Assembly: GCF_904849725.1 (NCBI RefSeq)
Contig: NC_058521.1
Location: 560,934,176 to 560,998,175, forward strand
Length of the DNA: 64,000 bases
Direction of reading: 5' to 3'
From: Hordeum vulgare subsp. vulgare
Lineage: Eukaryota > Streptophyta > Magnoliopsida > Poales > Poaceae
A program made the translations under genes and the position numbers. The notes under the pieces were generated by a model, which saw only the letters and a list, made by a program, of their open reading frames with translations, was not told where the DNA came from and ran no database searches. Position 1 is the stretch's first letter. Every line of letters starts with the position of its first letter. Below, piece after piece: positions 55,735 through 64,000 of this stretch.

Positions 55735-57735
55735 ACGGTGCATTTTGAACACAGAAAAACAAGGGGGGTCAAATAAGTTCAAAAAAATTGAAATCCCTTT
55801 GTAACAGACGAGTTTCCGTATGGAACCCTTATACTTCGAAGGAGATTGTCCGTTTTGTACACGAAGTGCATCCAGTTTTTGCCGTAAGCCTCTCTACTTT
55901 CTTGCACATGCTATGTGGGTGAAATGATGATACCATGCCAACTTGGAACCTTTTCAGAGTTCATTTCAAATGATTTACAATTTCATGGTCTTATAGCTGA
56001 AAATAATCAGTAAATGCATGAAAAATAACAAATGAAGTCAGAAAGGGTTGTAAAATGATGATGTGGCTTTGAATGGTGCATTTTGAACACAGAAAAACAA
56101 GGGGGTTCAAATAAGTTCAAAAAATTGAAATCCCTTTGTAACACACGAGTTTCCGTATGAAACCCTCATACTTCGAAGGAGATTGTCCGTTTCGTACACG
56201 AAGTGCATCCAATTTTTGTCGTAAGCCTCTCTACTTTCTTGCACATGCTATGTGGGTGAAATGATGATACCATGCCAACTTGGAACCTTTTCAGAGTTCA
56301 TTTCAAATGTTTTTCAATTTCATGGTCTTATAGCTGAAAATAATCAGTAAATGCATGAAACATAACAAATAAAGTCAGAAAGGGTTGTAAATTGATGATG
56401 TGGCTTTGAATGGTGCATTTTGAACACAGAAAAACAAGGGGGTACAAATAAGTTCAAAAAAATTGAAATCCCTTTGTAACAGACGAGTTTCCGTATGAAA
56501 CCCACCTACTTCGAAGGAGATTGTCCGTTTTGTACACGAAATGCATCTAGTTTTTGCCGTAAGCCTCTCTACTTTCTTGCACATGCTATGTGGGTGAAAT
56601 AATGATACCATGCCAACTTGGAACCTTTTCAGAGTTCATTTCAAATGCTTTTCAATTTCATGGTCTTATAGCTGAAAATAATCAGTAAATGCATGAAAAA
56701 TAACAAATGAAGTCAGAAAGGGTTGTAAATTGATGATGTGGCTTTGAATGGTGCATTTTAAACACACAAAAACAAGGGGGTACAAATAAGTTCAAAAAAA
56801 TTGAAATCCCTTTGTAACAGACGAGTTTCCGTATGAAACCCTGATACTTCGAAGGAGATTGTCCGTTTTGTACACAAAGTGCATCCAGTTTTTGCCGTAA
56901 GCCTCTCTACTTTCTTGCACATGCTATGTGGGTGAAATGATGATACCATGCCAACTTGGAACCTTTTCAGAGTTCATTTCAAATGCTTTTTAATTTCAGG
57001 GTCTTATATCTGAAAATAATCAGTAAATGCATGAAAAATAACAAATGAAATTAGAAAGGGTTGTAAATTGATGATGTGGCTTTGAATGGTGCATTTTGAA
57101 CGTAGAAAAACAAGGGGGTTCAAATAAGTTCAAAAAAATTGAAATCCCTTTGTAACAGACGAGTTTCCGTATGAAACACTGATAATTCGAAGGAGATTGT
57201 CCGTTTTGTACACGAAGTGCATCCAGTTTTTGCCGTAAGCCTCTCTACTTTCTTGCACATGCTATGTGGGTGAAATGATGATACCATGCCAATTTGGAAC
57301 CTTTTTAGAGTTCATTTCAAATGCTTTACAATTTCATGGTCTTATAGCTGGAAATAATAAGTAAATGCATGAAAAATAACAAATGAAGTCAGAAAGGGTT
57401 GTAAATTGATGATGTGGCTTTGAATGGTGCATTTTGAACACAGAAAAACAAGGGTTTTCAAATAAGTTCAAAAAAATTGAAATCCCTTTGTAACAGACGA
57501 GTTTCCGTATGAAACCGTGATACTTCGAAGGAGATTGTTCGTTTTGTACACGAAGTGCGTCCAGTTTTTGCCGTAAGCCTCTCTACTTTCTTGCACATGC
57601 TATGTGGGTGAAATGATGATACCATGCCAACTTGAAACCTTTTCAGAGTTCATTTCAAATGCTTTTCAATTTCATGGTCTTATAGGTGAAAATAATTACT
57701 AAATGCATAAAAAATAACAAATGAAGTGAGAAACA
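55735..57735. repeat. 337-bp tandem array in CACTA-D, six copies
   Basis: TTGAAATCCCTTTGTAACAG starts near 55790, 56127, 56465, 56803, 57139 and 57477. It is a diverged subfamily relative to the A and C arrays (TTCCGTATGAAACCC instead of TCTCGTTCGAAACCC). Frames inside (56375-56611, 56758-56949 minus) repeat with the unit. Confidence 0.95.
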
Positions 57736-58269
57736 AAATAAAATAAAATAAATAAGTAATTTGAAACAAAATAATATAAACTTTAATAAATAGATAAGTA
57801 GAAACAAAAAAAAACTTTAATAACATAAATAAAATTTGTGAAACTAAAATTATCAAAGTATTTTCTGTTCAAAACATTATAAGCAACTTCTAGTATTATT
57901 GAAACTAAAATTATATAAAATTCATGCAACTAAAATTATCAAAGTATTTTCTGTTCAAAATCATTAAAAGAAAAAAGAATTTTCATAAAGAACTTTTTTT
58001 GTTAGAAACTTTAACAGCGAAAAGAATTATCATAAAATAAAATTAATACATAAATATAAACAAAATAAAATAAAATAAATAAGTATTTTTTGGTAAGTAG
58101 AAACAAAACAAAATAAATAAAGCAAAAAAGAAAACAAAAAAACTGGAAAAAATAAAAAAATTGCCACCAACTGGGCCACCACGGCCTGAATACGACTAGA
58201 AACCCATCCATGGGCCAGGATTCAGGCCCGCAGTAGGCCCAGAAGGCCCATCAGGCCTGCTGAAAAGTG
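57736..58269. other. A-rich spacer, then GCC-rich link
   Basis: AAATAAAATAAATAAGTA-type repeats to 58150, then GGGCCACCACGGCCTG and ATACGACTAGAAACCC, shared with CACTA-C 26765-26810. No gene. Confidence 0.6.
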
Positions 58270-58364
58270 ACATTTGGTCCCGGTTGGTGGCACCTACCGG
58301 GACTAAAGGGGGCATTGGTAGCGGTTGGTGCCACGAACCGGTACCAATGGCTTTGCTATATAAG
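58270..58364 (+). promoter_or_regulatory. Internal palindromes and TATA box of CACTA-D
   Basis: CCCGGTTGGTGGCACC...CCGGGACTAAAG (58277-58307) and GCGGTTGGTGCCACGAACCG (58321), then TATATAAG at 58357, 6-8 bp after the last palindrome. Same arrangement as 27282-27333. Confidence 0.75.
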
Positions 58365-59329
58365 CCAGCAGTTGTGAAAATTTCGTTAGTTTCTTCGATT
58401 CCTCCGACGACGCCGCCAGGCTGCCTGAGCTCGCCGTCGTCGTCCCTGCCCCCGACCACGCCGCCGTTGCCCGGCCCGACCACACCGTCGTCGCCCCTGC
58501 CCCCCGACCACGCCGCGCGCCCTCGCCGTGCCTCTACCGCGCCCCTACCCGCCCCGTCGACGCGGTCGCCACCCTTTGCCCCGTCGATCGGCATCGCCCC
58601 TGCCCCGATCACGCCGCTGTCGCCACTGCTCCGACCACGCCGTCGTCGCCGCCCTCTACACCGACGCCGACGCCGTGCCTCTCCTTGGTCACGCCGGCGC
58701 CGCCCACCCTGTCTTCTCCTTTGTTAATATAAATGATGATTTGTTTTTTGCATTTTTATAAAAATGTATTTATGTATGTATGTTCTGTGTGCATATAAAA
58801 GTTAGATTTTTAGTACATTTGGGTACATTTTAGGTTAGTTTTATCTATATATGTTCTCTGATTTAGTACATTTTAGGTTAGTTTCATTTTTAAAAAAGTT
58901 TTATATATTTAGGAAAAGAAGTAAGAGACGAAAGAAGGAAGAAGGAAGAAGAAGAAAAAAATTTATATATGCAAAAGTTACATTTTTAGAAAAGTATTAT
59001 ATATAGCTAGGAAGATAACGAAGAAGAAGAAAAAGAATGAGAGGAGAAAAAGGAAAATAAGAAGAGGAAGAAAGGAGAAGAAGAAGAGAGGAAGAAGAGG
59101 AGAAATAAATAAGAAGAGGAAAAAAGAAGAAAAAGAAGAGGAGAAGAAGAAAAGAATAGAGGAGAAAGAAGAAAAAAAATAGAAAATTAATTTTCTACTT
59201 TTTTTCTTCTTTCTCCTCTATTCCTTTCTTCTTCTCCTTTTTTCTTCTTCTTTTTTTTCTTCGATTGCTTCTCTTCTATTCCTTTCTTCTTCTCCTCTTT
59301 TTATTTCTTCTTTTGTCTTCTTATTTTTA
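58365..59329. other. CG-rich leader and GA/TC fold-back tract
   Basis: 58390-58720 is CCG/GCC-rich with many open frames by composition. 58910-59320 is a purine tract turning into its complement at AGAAAATTAATTTTCT (59180). Confidence 0.6.
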
Positions 59330-59800
59330 TCGGGTATGTCGTTGTCGATATACCCCCTCCCGATCGAACTTCAACACGAGGGGGGGTACCGATATACCCC
59401 CTCCCTGATAACATTATTTTCCCATGTATATGTATATCACGTCGTTGTCGATATAACCCCCTCCCGGATAACTTCGACATGAGGGGCGGTCGATATATAT
59501 ACCCACTCTCGACCGTGATAACTTATACCACGGGAGCACCCCCCTCGGCTCTCTCGCTCAACCAAAACTCTCGAGGACACCCAAACCCTAGATAAAAAAC
59601 GATGTTGGTCTCCTACCCCCTCCCGCCGCGCCCCTACCCGACAAACTCTCTCAAGGCCACCCAAATTTACCAAGTTAAAAGAGTGTTGTCGTCGAGGCCA
59701 CCCCAAACCCTTGAAGCGTTGTGTCGAGGCCACCCCAAATCCTTGAAGCGTTGTCTAGGCCACCCCAAACCCTAGAGAAGCAGCGTCGAGGCCACTAACA
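59330..59800. repeat. Two short tandem repeats in leader of CACTA-D second gene
   Basis: About 110-bp units beginning GTCGTTGTCGATATA (59338, 59442, partial after 59490), and 32-bp units GTCGAGGCCACCCCAAACCC with TTGAAGCGTTGT (59690, 59722, 59754). Confidence 0.8.
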
Positions 59801-59908
59801 TGATTCCTTATTGTGATTAGCTAGCTAGTTCTACGTTTGCCACTAATATATATCCATCTGTACCATGTTTGAATAATAATTGACATGTTGTAAATATTTG
59901 CAGAAACT

Positions 59909-61224
59909 ATGGATCCCTCCCGAGACGAAGCATCACAAGCGATGTTGGGGGAGATAATCGCACAAGGAAGTGATGTCATTGTGTCGTTTCTCTACGACAC
60001 CGATGGTCAGCAAGGACCGGGTGAAGAAGAGGGCTATGTTCATGATGGCTCCGGTGACCCATTAATTCCGATACAAGAAGAGGGCTATGTTCATGATGGC
60101 TCCTGTGACCCAATGGAGGTACAAGAAGGAGACCGTGATGACGGCTCCGGTGACCGAACCGAGTCCGGCCAGGTATATATATATTAGTTAAGCCCGTGCT
60201 GACTAGTTAATTGATGCATTCATTGTTTTCATATGTACACATATTAATTAACTCTCGTCTTCCTTCTTTTTTCTCTAGCCCTCCGGATCGAGCTCAACTT
60301 CGGTAAAGAAACGAGGCCCGAAGAAAAAGTTGCGCTCGGATGAAAGGTTTGAGATCACAGCAATCGCGCCTGATGGCAAGCCGATTGAACCCATCCGGAC
60401 AAGGGTTGCATTTCGTGCTCAGAGAGGGGTTCTTGTTAGGGACAAGATCCCGATCAGTATCCAGCAATGGTTAAAGCCAAAGAAGGAAGACCCTGAGGTG
60501 CCGACGTCTTATGTCTCCGATATGCAGAAAAAAGATCTTTGGACAACGCTTAAGCAAAATTTCAACCTACCGCCAGAGGAGCATCCGGAGAAGCCAGTTA
60601 TAGAGCAATTGATCAAGTCTCATGCTCTTAAGAAGATGGCAGAACTATTCAGGAGGTGGAAGAATGAGCTGAAAACGTTTGTCGACAAAGAAGAGACACC
60701 AGAATTCACTGGCCGGTTTGAGAAGATCAGAGATCAATGGCCCGCATTTGTGGCCCACAAGACATCGGAAAAGAGTAAGAAGATGTCAACGACAAACAAG
60801 AAAAATGCTACGAAGAAGAAGCATCACCATCGCACGGGGTCAGGTGGTTACCTCAAAGCCCGACCTTTGTGGGAGAAGGCCGAGAATGACCTGATTGCTA
60901 AAGGGGTCGAACCAGAGACATTGAGATGGCCAGACCATTGCCGGACTTGGTTCTTCGGGGTTGGCGGAACCTTGGACCCTGTATCAGGGAAGTGCGTTTG
61001 GACGGAAGAGCAACTGCGAATACCCGTCACGAAGCTTCGGCACTATATCGCCGCAACACAGGAAGGGACATTCGTTCCACACACAGAGAAGGACGAGCTC
61101 ACAATGGCCATCGGGAATCGTGAGCACCTTGGACGGACACGAGGCACGTCAGGCTCCCTTCCGTGGAAAGCTAGGTTTCCGGACGCAGGGGGTTACAAAA
61201 CCCAGGAGAGGAGGAAGAAAGTGG
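59909..61224 (+). pseudogene. TNPA-like protein of CACTA-D, truncated by Angela insertion
   Basis: Exon 1 is 59909-60172 (acidic, with repeated GYVHDGSGDP / GYVHDGSCDP) and exon 2 is 60279-61224, joined by GT-AG. Exon 2 begins PSGSSSTSVKKRGPKKKL and is homologous to the CACTA-C second gene: PISIQQWLKPK, KDLWTTLKQNFNLP, KKMAELFRRWKNELK, KKNATKKKHHHRTGSGGY, RTWFFGVGGTLDP, GREHLGRTRG-type GNREHLGRTRG. There is no stop anywhere before 61225, so the gene was open when Angela inserted. The coiled coil, DUF8039-like and Ulp1 parts expected downstream are outside the window. It shows Trp at the position that is TAG (30330) in CACTA-C. Confidence 0.88.
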
Positions 61225-63036
61225 TGTTGGGGAACGTCGCATGGGAAACAAAAATTTTCCTACGCGCACGAAGACCTATCATGGTGATGTCCATCTACGA
61301 GAGGGGATGAGTGATCTACGTACCCTTGTAGATCGTACAGCAGAAGCGTTAGAGAACGCGGTTGATGTAGTGGAACGTCCTCACGTCCCTCGATCCGCCC
61401 CGCGAACAATCCCGCGATCAGTCCCACGATCTAGTACCGAACGGACGGCACCTCCGCGTTCAGCACACGTACAGCTCGACGATGATCTCGGCCTTCTTGA
61501 TCCAGCAAGAGAGACGGAGAGGTAGAAGAGTTCTCCGGCAGCGTGACGGCGCTCCGGAGGTTGGTGATGATCTCGTCTCAGCAGGGCTCCGCCCGAGCTC
61601 CGCAGAAACGCGATCTAGAGGAAAAACTATGGAGGTATGTGGTCGGGCTGCCGTGGCAAAAGTTGTCTCAAATCAGCCCTAATACCTTAGTATATATAGG
61701 AGGGAGGGGGAGGGAAGAGGCAGCCTCAAACCCTCAAGGTTTGGCCGAAATTGGAGGTGGAGGAGTCCTACTCCAATCCTACTTGGAGTAGGATTCCACC
61801 TTCCCACTTGGAAACTCTTTCCACCTTGTGTTTTTTCCTTCTCAAACCTTATGGGCCTTAGTGGGAACTTATTCCAGCCCACTAGGGGCTGGTTTATCTC
61901 TTCCCATAGCCCATGAGACCCCTTGGGGCGTGACACCCCTCCCGATGGTCCCCGGCACCCCTCCCGGCACTCCCGGTACACTACCGATGAGCCCGAAACT
62001 TTTCCGGTAATGCACGAAAACCTTCCGGTAACCAAATGGGGTCATCCTATATATCAATCTTCGTTTCCGGACCATTCCGGAAACCCTCGTGACGTCCGTG
62101 ATCTCATCCGGGACTCCGAACAACATTCGGTAACCAACCATATAACTCAAATACGCATAAAACAACGTCGAACCTTAAGTGTGCAGACCCTGCGGGTTCG
62201 AGAACTATGTAGACATGACCCGAGAGACTCCTCGGTCAATATCCAATAGCGGGACCTGGATGCCCATATTGGATCCTACATATTCTACGAAGATCTTATC
62301 GTTTGAACCTCAGTGCCAAGGATTCATATAATCCCGTATGTCATTCCCTTTGTCCTTCGGTATGTTACTTGCCCGAGATTCGATCGTTAGTATCCGCATA
62401 CCTATTTCAATCTCGTTTACCGGCAAGTCTCTTTACTCGTTCCGTAATACAAGATCCCGCAACTTACACTAAGTTACATTGCTTGCAAGGCTTGTGTGTG
62501 ATGTTGTATTACCGAGTGGGCCCCGAGATACCTCTCCGTCACACGGAGTGACAAATCCCAGTCTTGATCCATACTAACTCAACGAACACCTTCGGAGATA
62601 CCTGTAGAGCATCTTTATAGTCACCCAGTTACGTTGCAACGTTTGATACACACAAAGTATTCCTCCGGTGTTAGTAAGTTATATGATCTCATGGTCATAG
62701 GAATAAATACTTGACACGCAGAAAACAGTAGCAACAAAATGACACGATCAACATGCTACGTCTATTAGTTTGGGTCTAGTCCATCACATGATTCTCCTAA
62801 TGATGTGATCCCGTTATCAAGTGACAACACTTGCCTATGGCCAGGAAACCTTGACCATCTTTGATCAACGAGCCAGTCAACTAGAGGCTTACTAGGGACA
62901 GTGTTTTGTCTATGTATCCACACAAGTATTGTGTTTCCAATCAATACAATTATAGCATGGATAATAAACGATTATCATGAACAAAGAAATATAATAATAA
63001 CTAATTTATTATTGCCTCTAGGGCATATTTCCAACA
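61225..63036 (-). repeat. Angela 3' LTR, 1,812 bp
   Basis: Minus strand: TGTTGGAAATATGCCC at 63036 to CGACGTTCCCCAACA at 61225. Collinear with 15339-17128. Frames inside (61543-62249) are not genes. Confidence 0.94.
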
Positions 63037-64000
63037 GTCTCCCACTTGCACTAGAGTCAATAATCTAGTTCACATCACCATGTGATTCCAATGAATCCAA
63101 CACCCATATAGTTATGGGGTCTGATCATGTCTTGCTCGTGAGAGAGGTTTTAGTCAACGGTTCTGAAACTTTCAGATCCGTGCGTCCTTTACAAATCTTT
63201 ATGTCATCTTATAGATGCTGCTACTACGTGCTATTCGGAAATGCTCCAAATATCTACTCTACTATACGAATCCGTTTCACTACTCATAGTTATTCGGATT
63301 AGTGTCAAAGCTTGCATCGACGTAACCTTTTACGACAAACTCTTTAACCACCTCCATAATCGAGAAAAATCCCTTAGTCCATTAGTTACTAAGGATAAAT
63401 TTTGACCGCTGCTAGTGATTCAATCATGGATCACTCTCTGTACCTCTCAACATATTTTGAGTCAAGGCACATATCAGGTGCGGTACACAGCATGGCATAC
63501 TTTAGATTCTACGGTTAAGGCATAGAAGACGACCTTCGTCTATTCTCTTTATTCTGCCGTGGTCGGGTTTTGAGTCTTACTCAAATTCACACCTTACAAC
63601 GCAACCAAGAACTCCTTCTTTGCTGATCTATTTTGAACTCCTTCAAAAACTTGTCAAGGCATGCATCTTGTTGAAACTTCCATTAAGCGCTTTCGATCTA
63701 TCTCCATAGATCTTTGATGCTCAACGTTCAAGTAGCTCAATCCAGGTATTCCTTTGAAAACTCCTTTCAAACAACCTTGTATGCTTTACAGAAATTCTAC
63801 ATTACTTCTGATCCACAATATGTCAACCACATATACTTATCAGAAATTCTATAGTGCTCCCACTCACTTCTTTGGAAATACAAGTTTCTCATAAACCTTG
63901 TACAAACCCAAAATCTTTGATCATCTCATCAAAGTGCTTATTCCAACTCCGAGATGCTTGCACCAGTCCATTGAAGGATCGCTGGAGTTTGCATACTTGT
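63037..64000 (-). pseudogene. Angela polypurine tract and degenerate end of pol (RT/RNase H)
   Basis: Minus strand: CAAGTGGGAGAC immediately precedes the LTR as polypurine tract. Upstream, codons for reverse transcriptase/RNase H can be read in pieces (LQRSFNGLVQASRSWNKHFD near 63960, GFVQG, then an RNase H-like part), with frameshifts and stops between pieces. This copy is not coding-competent in this segment. Confidence 0.8.

Larger units (their letters stand above)
54514..64000 (+). mobile_element. CACTA-D: left part of a CACTA element, interrupted by Angela at 61225
   Basis: Left terminus CACTAGTAGAAAACAGGGC at 54514, flanked by TCT. Then palindromes with CCCGGTTC...GAACCGGGAC, a small membrane-protein gene, the 337-bp array, a second palindrome block with TATA, and a TNPA-like gene cut at 61224. 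The same plan as CACTA-C, but a TNP2 gene is absent between the terminus and the array. The right end lies beyond the window. Confidence 0.88.
61225..64000 (-). mobile_element. Angela-type Copia retrotransposon, 3' part
   Basis: Inserted in minus orientation into the CACTA-D TNPA-like gene. AGTGG (61220-61224) would be the left target duplication. The 3' LTR is followed on the right by a polypurine tract and the end of pol; the rest is off-window. Confidence 0.93.

Noticed and set aside
1..64000. CRISPR arrays, operons, tRNA or rRNA genes
   Set aside because: Repeats here are plant transposon tandem arrays without spacers; no tRNA cloverleaf or rRNA sequence was recognised.

Overview
The window is nuclear DNA of a grass of the wheat tribe (Triticeae: wheat, Aegilops, rye or barley). 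The evidence is Angela/BARE-type Copia LTRs, CACTA elements with 'TTTAGTCCCGG' or 'TTTGCCGTC' subterminal palindromes, Stowaway MITEs beginning CTCCCTCCG with TA duplications, and introns with plant-type splice sites. Almost all of it is nested transposons. The only convincing host-type gene is a small secreted-protein gene at 38394-38636 (minus).

Layout. 1-3152: right part of CACTA-A, carrying an intact two-exon DEDDy 3'-5' exonuclease gene. 3293-15136: complete CACTA-B (11.8 kb, AAA target duplication) with a TNP2 transposase gene and a Transposase_24/TNPA-like gene on the minus strand, each broken by single stop codons. 15137-18205: Angela remnant (one LTR plus a scrap of internal region), a LINE-like 3' end and a MITE. 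18725-38262: an ancient tandem duplication of about 1.8 kb. Its first copy was split by CACTA-C (19411-33908, 14.5 kb, GTT duplication). Its second copy received a LINE-like element and two MITEs. CACTA-C has a decayed TNP2 gene, a 163-bp AT-rich tandem array, a 337-bp tandem array and a gene joining a TNPA-like protein to a Ulp1/C48 cysteine protease. 38394-48990: the secreted-protein gene, a LINE-like retroelement with 17-bp target duplications, a SINE-like copy, a solo LTR, several MITEs and a probable Helitron. 48993-54350: degenerate Copia retrotransposon. 54514 to the end: CACTA-D, carrying a coiled-coil/single-membrane-segment protein gene, the 337-bp array and a TNPA-like gene cut by an Angela element at 61225 whose internal region runs off the right edge.

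How the parts relate. CACTA-A, -C and -D share one plan: terminus, palindromic repeats, a first gene, then the 337-bp array. In C and D a second set of palindromes with a TATA box and a TNPA-like gene follows. The first gene differs each time: exonuclease in A, TNP2 in C, membrane protein in D. In C and D the palindromes lie 6-10 bp upstream of TATA boxes five times over, suggesting that transposase-binding repeats double as promoter elements. Most inactivating changes in transposon genes are single TAG/TAA/TGA codons, as expected for old methylated copies decaying by C-to-T change. All family assignments are by reading motifs; no database search was possible.
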